Of a stretch of 64,000 nucleotides of DNA, positions 1 through 9,100 are shown one piece after another. The notes beneath the pieces were generated by a model. It was not told where the DNA came from, ran no database searches, and was given only the letters and a program-made list of their open reading frames with translations. Within the stretch, counting starts at the first letter, position 1, and every line of letters starts with the position of its first letter. The translations under genes were made by a program, and so were the position numbers. The DNA lies in the NCBI RefSeq assembly GCF_015351595.1, contig NZ_JADKPT010000006.1, forward strand, positions 62,001-126,000, given 5' to 3'. The DNA comes from Flavobacterium sp. LC2016-12. GTDB taxonomy: Bacteria; Bacteroidota; Bacteroidia; Flavobacteriales; Flavobacteriaceae.

Positions 1-1
1 T

Positions 2-175
2 GAAATCATGAAACAGGGAAAAAGAGATAATGTGAGAAGAATTGAATGGAACGTTTTAGACTGGAATACACCCGCAGTTAACTTTTATAAGAATTCAGGC
101 GCAAGAATTCTTGATGGCTGGCAAGTTGTTCAGATGGATGAAGCAGGAATTAATTCTTTCTTAGAGAAAAATTAA
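2..175 (+). CDS. GNAT-family N-acetyltransferase, C-terminal fragment
   Basis: The window begins inside this gene. The frame is open from base 2 and ends at TAA 173-175, leaving 57 residues. The stretch WNVLDWNTPAVNFYKNSGA is the usual C-terminal signature of GNAT acetyltransferases, where the Asn and Tyr lie near the acetyl-CoA site and the general acid. These enzymes move an acetyl group from acetyl-CoA to an amine; the substrate cannot be read from this fragment. It precedes the aspartate kinase by about 205 bases of repeat-containing DNA, so co-transcription is uncertain. Family assignment is fairly safe, function is open. Confidence 0.75.
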   Translation, partial: EIMKQGKRDNVRRIEWNVLDWNTPAVNFYKNSGARILDGWQVVQMDEAGINSFLEKN

Positions 176-229
176 AACTATTCTGCCACAGACTACAGGA
201 TTAAAATAATTTAAAATCTTTATCAGTTT

Positions 230-278
230 GCCACGAATTTCACAAATTGCCACGAATTAATTAGTGAGAATTAGTGGC
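230..278. repeat. Dispersed palindromic repeat, GCCACGAATT family
   Basis: Imperfect inverted repeat opening with GCCACGAATTTCACAAATT and closing with GAATTAGTGGC. Related copies are at 29787-29835, 32089-32147, 52066-52093 and 58512-58600. It lies in the gap between the acetyltransferase fragment and the aspartate kinase. Confidence 0.6.
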
Positions 279-380
279 TAAAAAAATCTAGAAAATCATT
301 CTAATCTGTGGCAACAAAAACATAAAAAAATAGCAGATTTCATTAATCTGAAATCTAAAATTAAAAATCTAAAATTAACA

Positions 381-1640
381 ATGAGAGTATTTAAATTTGG
401 AGGAGCATCTGTAAAAGATGCAGATGGAATTAAAAACGTTTATGACGTTTTACAAAAAGTAGGTTACGAAGATGTGATTTTGGTTGTTTCGGCGATGGGA
501 AAAACAACAAATGCTCTTGAGGTTGTGATCAAGAATTATTTTGATAAATCGGCAGAGTTGAATTCATCTGTACAGGAAATCAAGAAATATCACAATCAAA
601 TATTATTAGATTTATTTGAAGATGAAAAACATGCAGTTTTTGCAGCTGTAAAGGATCAATTCACAGAATTAGAATATTTTTTAGCACATAATAAATCTCC
701 AAATTACAATTTTGTTTACGATCAGATTGTGAGTTTTGGAGAGTTGATTTCGACTACAATTTTAAGTCATTTCATGAATTTCATGGGAATTAAAACGCAA
801 TGGCTTGACGTTCGTAACTTCATTAAAACCAACGCAAACTACCGTGATGCAGAAGTTGACTGGGAAACTACACAGCAACTTATCAGCAAAAATGTACCAA
901 GAAAACAATTAAATATCACGCAAGGATTTTTAGGTGCCGATGAAAACAATTTCACAACCACTCTAGGTCGTGAAGGATCTGATTATACAGCAGGAATTTT
1001 TGCTTATTGCTTAAATGCCGAAAGTGTAACAATCTGGAAAGATGTTCCCGGAGTTATGAACGCGGATCCGCGTTATTTTGAAAATGCAAGTTTGTTGAAT
1101 CAAATTTCATATCGCGAAGCAATCGAGCTGGCTTTTTACGGAGCGACGGTAATTCACCCAAAAACATTACAACCTTTACAGAAAAAAGAAATTCCTTTAT
1201 ATGTAAAATCATTCATCAACCCATTACTAAAAGGCACTTGCGTTTCTAAAGGTGTTGATCTTGAACCACAATATCCTTGTTTTATCGTAAAAAGAGAACA
1301 GCTTTTGATTTCGCTTTCTTCAATTGATTTTTCTTTTATCATGGAAGAAAACATCAGTGAGATTTTTGGTTTATTCCACGAATTCAAAATCAAAGTAAAT
1401 TTAATTCAGAATTCTGCGATTAGTTTTTCTGTTTGTGTAGAAGATAAATTTGGGAATTTTAATGACTTGAATGCCATTCTTTCGAAAAAATTCAAAGTCG
1501 ATTTTAATGAAAATGTGACTTTGTACACTATTCGTCATTTTACAGAACAAGCTGCACAAACCGTTGAAGACAATAAAGAAGTTTTATTAAAACAAGTGAG
1601 TAGAGAAACAATGCAGATTGTAACTAAAGAACTCAATTAA
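381..1640 (+). CDS. Aspartate kinase (monofunctional)
   Basis: Phosphorylates L-aspartate with ATP, the first step of the lysine, threonine and methionine branch, in the cytoplasm. The 419-residue protein starts MRVFKFGGASV, the KFGG(T/A)S nucleotide-binding signature at residues 5-10, continues with a SAMGKTTN segment near residue 38, and has GREGSDYTA at about 195-205, matching the catalytic amino-acid kinase core. The C-terminal part from about residue 295 would be the ACT regulatory region but is divergent. No homoserine dehydrogenase domain is fused. The start follows an AT-rich leader made of ATCTAAAA-type units and has no Shine-Dalgarno site. Downstream it meets a convergent receptor gene at a shared terminator. 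Confidence 0.93.
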   Translation: MRVFKFGGASVKDADGIKNVYDVLQKVGYEDVILVVSAMGKTTNALEVVIKNYFDKSAELNSSVQEIKKYHNQILLDLFEDEKHAVFAAVKDQFTELEYFLAHNKSPNYNFVYDQIVSFGELISTTILSHFMNFMGIKTQWLDVRNFIKTNANYRDAEVDWETTQQLISKNVPRKQLNITQGFLGADENNFTTTLGREGSDYTAGIFAYCLNAESVTIWKDVPGVMNADPRYFENASLLNQISYREAIELAFYGATVIHPKTLQPLQKKEIPLYVKSFINPLLKGTCVSKGVDLEPQYPCFIVKREQLLISLSSIDFSFIMEENISEIFGLFHEFKIKVNLIQNSAISFSVCVEDKFGNFNDLNAILSKKFKVDFNENVTLYTIRHFTEQAAQTVEDNKEVLLKQVSRETMQIVTKELN

Positions 1641-1686
1641 TATTGCTTCATAAAAGGTAATTATTTCAATTCAAATATATTTATAG

Positions 1687-1717
1687 AAAGGCTTCACGAA
1701 TCGTGAAGCCTTTTTTT
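1687..1717. terminator. Bidirectional terminator between aspartate kinase and the receptor
   Basis: Arms AAAGGCTTCACGA and TCGTGAAGCCTTT form a 13-bp stem around a single central A, followed by a T run on the + strand and preceded by A residues that give U on the - strand. It lies between two convergent genes. Confidence 0.85.
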
Positions 1718-1722
1718 GAATC

Positions 1723-3900
1723 TTAACGTGCCCTGTTATTCTCAGTCTGCTCAATTTCTGATTTCTTATAATTTGTTTTCTTCGAATTTCCAAAACTATA
1801 GGTTGCCATAAGTCTAAAGTAGTTTGTTGTATAGGTTCTATGATAATATATCTGAGTTTGCCCAACATTATAATCTCCGGAAACCATAAAGTCATGAAAA
1901 ATATCATTTGCGGTAAAATTCAATTTTAAGGCATCTTTAAAAAAGTTTCTTTCGATTCCTACTGTTATTGTTGAACGGCTGTTATCACTTCCCAAACCAT
2001 AACTTCTGTCTCCCAAATACCAGGCAAGCACCTGCAGCTTAAAAAGATTCGGAATCGCAAATGTATTATTCGAGTACAAATAAATCTGAGGTTTCACCGG
2101 ACCCAATTCAAACTCATAAAAATCATCTACGAATTTGGTCAAATTCATGCTTACTGTATTAGTAGAATTCCACCATTTTACATTAAAAGATCTTGAAAGT
2201 GAAGTGAAAAACACATGTCCTTTATCAAGATTTAACGATCGTAAAATATAACTGTTTGGAGTATCTCCCCGCAAAGCAGCTCCAGAAATAGGGTCAATTT
2301 TATACGTGTAACCTATTTTAAAATCAAACTTTTTATACATTGTGCCAATTTCAAATGCATGAATTTTTTCCGGAAGCAAATCAGGATTTCCTTCGATGGT
2401 CGTAAATGGATCCTGATAAATAACATACGGATTTAGGGCTTGGTATCTTGGCCTTGTAATTCTTGAGACGTACGAAAAATGAGCTTTCCAATCTTCAGAA
2501 AAATTCATGTTTAAAAGTACGTTGGGAAAAAGATTTCCATAGCTTTTCTCAAATTTTTGAACCCCATTTGCATTCGTATACAAATTATATTTGGTCCACT
2601 CACCTCTTGCTCCTATAGAAAAATCAAACTTGCCGCCAATTGAACTTCCGTAATTTAAATAGGCCGCACCAATACGCTCCTGATATTTAAAATCGCTAGA
2701 TAGTTCGTCATCAAACTCAAAGTTCATATCAGCTGCATCTGCAATCAAAAAGTCTGTAGCAGATTTTATGGTCGCATAACTATACTTACCTCCCGTTTCT
2801 AATCTGCTGTCTTCTTTAATTTTTTTAGAATAATCTACCTGCGTGGCTAGTATATTTATAGTATTACCAACATTGTTCTTGAGATACTTTTGTGTAATGT
2901 CGTCATTTACCAAGCCCTTTTCATCAATAAAATCTTTTATAGTTCCGTTATAATTAGAATATAGAGATCCAATAAATAAGGATGACCCTTTTTTATCCGT
3001 TATTGCATTGTAATTCAAATTCACAAACTGATTCAGCAAAACGTCATTTTTATCAATATCAGTAACATAAAAGCTATTCCCTGTACTACTTTCTATTGAA
3101 TTTCGACTTTCAACAACTCCGCCCAAATCTTCAATATTACCACTATAGGCAAGCGAGATGTAATTCTTTTCATAAAAAGTGTATTGTACTCCAAATCCAA
3201 AATTAGAATAATTATTAAACTGACGCTTCCAATCTGTGGTCAATTCTGATTTCATAAACTCTTCGGGATTTGGCCGGGTTCTGGTCGTGTGTAAGAGTTC
3301 TCTCCCCTTTCCTAATTGCAAGCCATAATTGGTTATAAAAGAAATTTTTCCTTTCGTGTAATTAAAGTCAAGTAGTGTATTGGTACTTGTTCCTGCAAAT
3401 TCAGAAACAGTTACTTGCTGAGTAGCCGTTCCCATAATTCCATTTTCAATATTTTTTTTGGTAATAATATTAATTACCGCTTTCCCTTCGGCATCATACT
3501 TTGCTGAAGGATTTGGAATTACTTCAATTTTCGAAATTTGCGAAACCGGGATTGCAGCAAACCTTTCGTAGTTAATCAATATTCCGTTAAGGTAAATGAT
3601 CGCTTCTCCTTTTCCGAGGACACTAATTTGCCCTTCAGCAATAGTTACATTTGGAACCCTGCTTAATAATTCATTTACAGAACTACTTGTAGAAAGCAAT
3701 GTATTGGCCACATTCACTTCTATTGTTCCGTTTGAAGAATACTTTACTAATGCTGTCTGTCTTTTAATGACGACCTCATTTAACTCATTATTCTTGACAA
3801 CAATCTTTTCTGAAGTAGCTTTTGCCGCCTGTGCATTTGCGCCTGTCGAATATAAAAACAGACCGTAAATAGAGAAGAAAACTGAAACTTGGAATTTCAT
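1723..3900 (-). CDS. TonB-dependent-receptor-like outer-membrane beta-barrel protein
   Basis: 725 residues with a signal peptide (MKFQVSVFFSIYGLFLYSTGANAQ). Residues about 35-150 form a plug-like segment (NELLSRVPNV, then IYLNG, then KIEVIPNPSAKYDAEG) typical of the OMP_b-brl_3 group of TonB-linked receptors in Bacteroidota. The rest is rich in aromatic residues with alternating strands, as in a 22-strand barrel. The usual N-terminal carboxypeptidase-like domain is absent or very short. The ligand is unknown. A membrane-bound AraC regulator lies directly upstream on the same strand with a 120-base gap, so it may control this gene. A two-tier inverted repeat ends only four bases before the start codon and may affect translation or binding of a regulator. 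Confidence 0.82.
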   Translation of the reverse strand: MKFQVSVFFSIYGLFLYSTGANAQAAKATSEKIVVKNNELNEVVIKRQTALVKYSSNGTIEVNVANTLLSTSSSVNELLSRVPNVTIAEGQISVLGKGEAIIYLNGILINYERFAAIPVSQISKIEVIPNPSAKYDAEGKAVINIITKKNIENGIMGTATQQVTVSEFAGTSTNTLLDFNYTKGKISFITNYGLQLGKGRELLHTTRTRPNPEEFMKSELTTDWKRQFNNYSNFGFGVQYTFYEKNYISLAYSGNIEDLGGVVESRNSIESSTGNSFYVTDIDKNDVLLNQFVNLNYNAITDKKGSSLFIGSLYSNYNGTIKDFIDEKGLVNDDITQKYLKNNVGNTINILATQVDYSKKIKEDSRLETGGKYSYATIKSATDFLIADAADMNFEFDDELSSDFKYQERIGAAYLNYGSSIGGKFDFSIGARGEWTKYNLYTNANGVQKFEKSYGNLFPNVLLNMNFSEDWKAHFSYVSRITRPRYQALNPYVIYQDPFTTIEGNPDLLPEKIHAFEIGTMYKKFDFKIGYTYKIDPISGAALRGDTPNSYILRSLNLDKGHVFFTSLSRSFNVKWWNSTNTVSMNLTKFVDDFYEFELGPVKPQIYLYSNNTFAIPNLFKLQVLAWYLGDRSYGLGSDNSRSTITVGIERNFFKDALKLNFTANDIFHDFMVSGDYNVGQTQIYYHRTYTTNYFRLMATYSFGNSKKTNYKKSEIEQTENNRAR

Positions 3901-3904
3901 AAAT

Positions 3905-3960
3905 TTTAGCGATTATAAATTTGACTTTTATGAGGCAAAAGTCAATTGAAAATCGCTAAA
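3905..3960 (-). promoter_or_regulatory. Two-tier inverted repeat in the leader of the receptor gene
   Basis: Outer arms TTTAGCGATT (3905-3914) and AATCGCTAAA (3951-3960) enclose inner arms TTGACTTTT (3921-3929) and AAAAGTCAA (3937-3945). Both pairs are perfect. On the - strand the structure ends four bases before the ATG at 3900. It could be a regulator operator, a hairpin that hides the start codon, or a weak terminator of the AraC gene. Confidence 0.55.
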
Positions 3961-4020
3961 TCAAGTCCCCGAAAGAGAAATCAGGAGTACGGATTTATAA
4001 ATCGATACTCTGTTTAATAG

Positions 4021-5076
4021 TTATAATACCTGCAATTGGTAGTTTAAAGGTGTTTTTCCAGTATGTTTTTTAAAAGCAGCAAAAAAAGCCGACTTAGAAT
4101 TAAAACCCACATCATAACCTACAGCTTCTAAAGTAAATTTATCACTTGCTTTTATAATTTCGCAGGCTTCGTTTATTCTGAACTCGTTGATAAAACTCGT
4201 GAAATTCTTCCCCAGATTATTATTTAAAAACTGAGAGAGTTGGTGACTTGAAATGTTTACTTCCTTAGCCAAATCCTGTAAAGTTAAATTAGAGTTTTTA
4301 AACAATTCTTTCTCAATCATTACATTTTCCAATTTTTGGGATAAAATTGCAACTCCTGCCGAATCTATTTTCTTTCCAGAATACTTCTGATTATTCAAAA
4401 GAAACAAATCATCCGTCTTTTTTCGGTATAACAGAATCGAAATAATTAAATACAAAATAAAAGAAAAAACTACTGCTCCACTTATATAAGTTGCTCCGGG
4501 AGCCCCCATTATGGAGAGAAAATAAAAAAGAAATAATAAAAAATTCCCTAGAAAAAGCATTCCAAACCACGTTTCTGCGGGCGTTGTTTTGTGTTTTCTG
4601 CTTATTATTTTTACCAATATATCTTTGATTGCAAGACTAGAACGGACAATGTAAACAAACCATTGAAAATAAATAATTCGTATAAAATAACCGCGCCAAA
4701 GTTTTGGATAATGTTCATATGGAAATATGACACCTACAGTAATAATAAGAATTGCCCAGAATAAAAGTGTGAGTTTCCAGGATTTTGGCATTATATTGAT
4801 TTCTTCAATTGCCGATTTAAGAAAATAATACAAACAAGGACCAATAAAAAAACAAGCCGTAAGTCCAAATTGCAAATACATTTTTGGCAAAGCCGAATCA
4901 AAATACACAAATACAGATTTCCCGATTCGTATGCTTAAGGCAAATAAAAGTGCTCCCAGAAAATAATTGGTCAGGTATTTTTTTCTGGTAAAGAAGAAAA
5001 AATAAACGCCTAAAATAATTCCGTTGAAAACTCCCAAAGCACTAAAAAAGAATAAAAGCTCCTTACCTGTATCCAT
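4021..5076 (-). CDS. Membrane-bound AraC-family transcriptional regulator
   Basis: 351 residues. The first 215 or so hold about seven hydrophobic segments (for example near residues 8-28, 38-58, 70-88, 102-120, 175-195 and 198-218). The C-terminal third is an AraC/XylS DNA-binding domain with two helix-turn-helix units, including FTSFINEFRINEA, AVGYDVGFNSKSAFFAAF and the closing KHTGKTPLNYQ. Proteins of this build are common in Bacteroidota and are thought to sense a signal in the inner membrane. The gene is upstream of, and parallel to, the outer-membrane receptor at 1723-3900, which is the likely target. The start codon ATG at 5076 gives a hydrophobic first helix that fits the family. Confidence 0.85.
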   Translation of the reverse strand: MDTGKELLFFFSALGVFNGIILGVYFFFFTRKKYLTNYFLGALLFALSIRIGKSVFVYFDSALPKMYLQFGLTACFFIGPCLYYFLKSAIEEINIMPKSWKLTLLFWAILIITVGVIFPYEHYPKLWRGYFIRIIYFQWFVYIVRSSLAIKDILVKIISRKHKTTPAETWFGMLFLGNFLLFLFYFLSIMGAPGATYISGAVVFSFILYLIISILLYRKKTDDLFLLNNQKYSGKKIDSAGVAILSQKLENVMIEKELFKNSNLTLQDLAKEVNISSHQLSQFLNNNLGKNFTSFINEFRINEACEIIKASDKFTLEAVGYDVGFNSKSAFFAAFKKHTGKTPLNYQLQVL

Positions 5077-5121
5077 GATTTAAGTTTATTTTATCACAAC
5101 AAAGCTAAAAAAAAAGTACGG

Positions 5122-5457
5122 CTATTGGAGTTTTTTATTCGCTTTCAAATCTTTAATTATCTTTTTCAGATCTTTTATTCGTTCTTCGTATTGCTCAATT
5201 ACAGTACCCGATATTTGAATGGTACCATCTGAAGACGCGGCTTCTTTTGGATTCCTCTCTATTTTTAATAATTCTTCCGGAGCTATATCAAAAATTTTGC
5301 AGATCTTAAAAATATGGTTTACCCACGAACTACTTTCCCCACTTTCCATTCGGGCGTAAGCCGATTGGGATATATGGAGATAGTCTGCCGCTTCTTCTTG
5401 TGACATGCCTTTATTTTTTCTCAGTATTTTTAGTTTATTCCCTATCAGAATATTCAT
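5122..5457 (-). CDS. XRE-family helix-turn-helix regulator
   Basis: 111 residues from ATG 5457; an upstream in-frame GTG at 5475 would add six residues. Residues 5-60 are a Cro/C1-type helix-turn-helix domain (GNKLKILRKNKGMSQEEAA, then HISQSAYARMESGES). Residues about 80-111 are a charged, probably coiled-coil tail (EERIKDLKKIIKDLKANKK), which may mediate dimerisation. It ends about 45 bases before the AraC gene on the same strand and could be co-transcribed with it. There is no toxin or phage gene nearby, so it is more likely a stand-alone regulator than part of an addiction module or prophage switch. Confidence 0.8.
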   Translation of the reverse strand: MNILIGNKLKILRKNKGMSQEEAADYLHISQSAYARMESGESSSWVNHIFKICKIFDIAPEELLKIERNPKEAASSDGTIQISGTVIEQYEERIKDLKKIIKDLKANKKLQ

Positions 5458-5635
5458 AATCACATTGTTTTCCACTTAAAACAACAGAGGACACTTTTAT
5501 AAATATATACTCACAAAAAACAACATTAATATCAAATAAAAAATAAACCAATTAGAATATTTACCCGATAATCGCATAATACAAGCACTTACAAAACTGT
5601 AATTTAGCCTTACAGAACACTTTAAAAGTTAAACC

Positions 5636-5845
5636 ATGAGTTTTAATAACGAACATGAAAATCAAGACAAATGGCAAAACGATCCGGACAACTGGATCTG
5701 GGGAATTTTTTATTATAACCCTGAAGATAGCCGACTTTTTCCTCCGAAGAGAATCAAACAATTAGGATGGACGATTAATTTTGCCAATCCAAATTCTGTC
5801 TTTTTAATCATCGTAATAATTGCCATCGCTTTTATTTTTTCATAA
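5636..5845 (+). CDS. DUF5808-domain small membrane protein
   Basis: 69 residues. The first 50 match the DUF5808 pattern: DPDNWIWGIFYYNPEDSR, then PPKR, then GWTINFANPNS. The last 18 residues are a single hydrophobic segment (VFLIIVIIAIAFIF), so the domain is probably tethered to the inner membrane by its C-terminus. The role of DUF5808 is not known; it also occurs at the C-terminus of larger membrane proteins. The start follows TTAAAAGTTAAACC with no Shine-Dalgarno. Another tiny membrane protein follows after 36 bases. Confidence 0.75.
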   Translation: MSFNNEHENQDKWQNDPDNWIWGIFYYNPEDSRLFPPKRIKQLGWTINFANPNSVFLIIVIIAIAFIFS

Positions 5846-5881
5846 ATGTCATATAAGTAAGCCACTGTCATTCCTGAAAAC

Positions 5882-6052
5882 ATGAAATTACATCTTTTAA
5901 AATATAGTGTTGCGATTCTTTTCTGCATCTACTTGGCTTACTTTTTTTTCCACTCCAATAACGATTGTAATAATATTAAAATGATAATTTCAATTACCTT
6001 GGTAGTTTCTTTTTCTATTCTAATGATTAATGGAATAAGAAATACAAGATAA
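5882..6052 (+). CDS. Small two-helix membrane protein, unknown function
   Basis: An open frame of 56 residues from ATG 5882 to TAA 6050-6052. It encodes two hydrophobic stretches, around residues 9-23 (VAILFCIYLAYFFF) and 35-49 (IISITLVVSFSILMI), joined by a polar Asn-rich loop with one Cys, and ends in a basic tail. It follows the DUF5808 gene in the same direction. I do not recognise a family. Its length is modest, so it could be chance, but the clean two-helix hydrophobicity and the position after a short membrane gene favour a real product. Confidence 0.45.
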   Translation: MKLHLLKYSVAILFCIYLAYFFFHSNNDCNNIKMIISITLVVSFSILMINGIRNTR

Positions 6053-6169
6053 TCTTTGATTAGAGTTTTTAATTTTTACAAATAGCATTCCCTGTGAAAG
6101 AGCTAAACTGTACAGCCAAAATTTCCCAATTATAAATACTACTTTTGGCTTTTTAGAGTTAAAGTATTT

Positions 6170-9100
6170 ATGTTGAAAAAATTACTGTTTTTAACGGTTA
6201 TCCTCTGGTTTTCTGGACTTCATGCCCAGGAAACAGAATCAGCGTATAAAACCAAAAAAGTAATTGTAACCCGGGATACTATTCATCTCGAAGAATTCAG
6301 CATTAATTCCAGTTTTTTTCAGCTTTTAAATACCAAAAACGAACCTATTGATTCGACCTCTTATAAAATTGATTTCCAAAAAGGAACGCTACTTTTAAAC
6401 GAAAAATTCTCATCAACTTCAGATACTTTAATTGTCAATTACCTAAAATATCCTGATTTCTTAACCAAAGAATATGGTCTTTACAAGGAAAGCCAAGTGG
6501 TCAGCAATGATGTTGGAATGGAGAAATTGTATAAAATAGAAAATCCAAACGCGAAAAAAGTCACCCCGTTTGATGGCTTGAACACCTCCGGAAGTATTAC
6601 GCGTGGCGTCACTGTTGGTAACAATCAGAATACCGTTTTAAACTCCAATCTTGATCTTCAGATTACCGGAAAAATATCAGACAAAGTCAGTTTAAGAGCC
6701 TCACTTCAGGATAGCAATATTCCGCTGCAGGATGGTGGATATTCTCAAAAGCTGGATCAGTTCGATAATATTTTCATGGAACTTTTTAGCGATGACTGGA
6801 ACATCCGTGCAGGAGATGTATTTTTAGAAAACAGAAAAACACAATTTTTAAGTTTCAATAAAAAGGTTCAGGGGCTTTCAACCAGTTTTAACTTTGGGAA
6901 TGACGAAAATAAAACCAATGTCTTTGCATCAGTTGCTTTTGTAAAAGGTCAATATGCTAAAAGTACTTTTACCGGACAGGAAGGCAATCAGGGACCTTAT
7001 AAACTAAAAGGACAAAATGGCGAATTGTATGTTTTGGTTATTTCCGGTTCAGAGCGGGTTTATGTCAATGGTGTTTTGCTTAAACGTGGCGAAAACAATG
7101 ATTATGTGATTGATTATAATGCCGGAGAAATTGTGTTTACCTCTCTTTTTACGATTACTTCTGAAATGAGAATTAATATTGAATATCAATATTCAGAACG
7201 AAATTATAATCGATTGGTCACTTATGCCGGAGCCACACATGAAAACAAAAACTGGAGTTTTGGAGGTTATTTATATTCTGAAAATGATTTAAAAAATCAG
7301 CCTTTACAACAGAATCTTTCACCAGAACAGGTACAAATTTTGAGTCGGGCCGGAGATGATCCGACACTCATGACAGCACCATCTGCCTACGTTGACAAAT
7401 ATGCAGACAACAAAATTCTGTACAGAAAAACATTTGTCAATTCAGTTGAAATTTATGAATATTCAAGCGATCCTAATGAAGTTCTGTATAATGTAAAATT
7501 TAGTCTTGTCGGAAATAATCTCGGGAATTACATCATTCAAAACAGTAATACAGTCGAACGAATTTTCGAATATATTGCTCCGGTAAACGGTATTCCACAA
7601 GGAAATTATGAACCTATTGTACAATTAGTCTCTCCTATAAAAATTCAGGTTGCCACTTTTTTAGGAAAATACAATCCTGACGAAAAAACCAATGTTGATT
7701 TTGAAATTGCCATGAGCAACAACGATAAAAATTTATTTTCTGGTATTGACGATGCCAATAACGATGGAATCGCGCTTAAAACTAATATCAAAAAACGACT
7801 TTTTACCCGAAGCTGGACTTTAGACGGATTTGCGAATTATCAATTTGTACAAGAAGATTTTAGATCTGTGGAGCGTTTGTATAACATTGAATTTAATCGT
7901 GACTGGAATTTGAATACTACTCTATTTGGCAATCAAAGTCTTTTGGTAACTGGTTTGAATTTTAATCTGTTTGCTAAAAAAGAAACTTCAAACATTGGTT
8001 TATTTACTTATCAATTTGAAAAATTAGATTATACCGAAAGTTATTCGGGAGCGCGACATACCACAACCGCCTTTTTTAAATTGAATAAATGGACGATTGA
8101 AAATCAAGGCAGTTTTTTGAATTCTGATGCCACAACTTCGACTTCAAAATTCATTAGAAATCAGGCCAGAACTAAATATCATTTTGGAAAAAACTGGATT
8201 GGAGGAAGTTTTCAAATTGAAGACAATCAGGAAAAAGATAAAATTAACAATCAGTTTTCGGCGCTGAGCCAAAGATTTTCAGAATATGGTGCCTTTATCG
8301 GTCGTGGAGACAGTACGAAAGTTTTTGTAGAGTTAGGTTTTCTGCAACGCCGCAATGATAGTTTGCAAAATGGATTATTGCAACATGTCAACAACTCGCA
8401 AACCTATTTTTTAAAATCAAAACTGATACAGAATAAAAAAACAGATTTAGCTGTTTATGCGAGTTACAGAACTTTAGATTTTACAGATGCTACGAGAAAA
8501 AATGAACCTTCTTTAAATTCCAGGATTCTGTACAATGATCGTTTTTTTAATCAGTTGATACAACTCGGAACTGCTTACGAAACGAGTTCCGGAACTATTG
8601 CACAACAGGAATTCACTTATGTTGAAGTCCCAACTGGTCAGGGCGTTTATACCTGGAACGATTATAACGGCAATGGAATCCAGGAACTGGAAGAATTTGA
8701 AATTGCCCAATTCTCAGATCAGGCCAGATTTATCAGGATCTTTTTACCGAATCAGGTTTATATCAAAACCAATCAAAATAAATTTTCACAATCTGTTGCT
8801 TTAAATCCGTTGCAATGGCAAAATGAAAAAGGATTCAAAAAATTGGCCTCCTATTTTTACAATCAGACTTCCTTTATAATGGATCGAAAAGTAAAAAGTG
8901 AGGGCGAGCGTTTAGAACTAAATCCGTTTGCTTCTTCTGAAGAAAATATCTTAGGATTAAATTCGAGTTTCAGAAACAGTTTATTTTACAATCGGGGAAA
9001 ACAGAAACATTCGGTTACGTATTCTTATCTTGTAAATAAAGGAAAAAATCTGCTTTCGGTTGGTTCTCAAACAGTCAAAAACAGCTCACATCAATTACAA

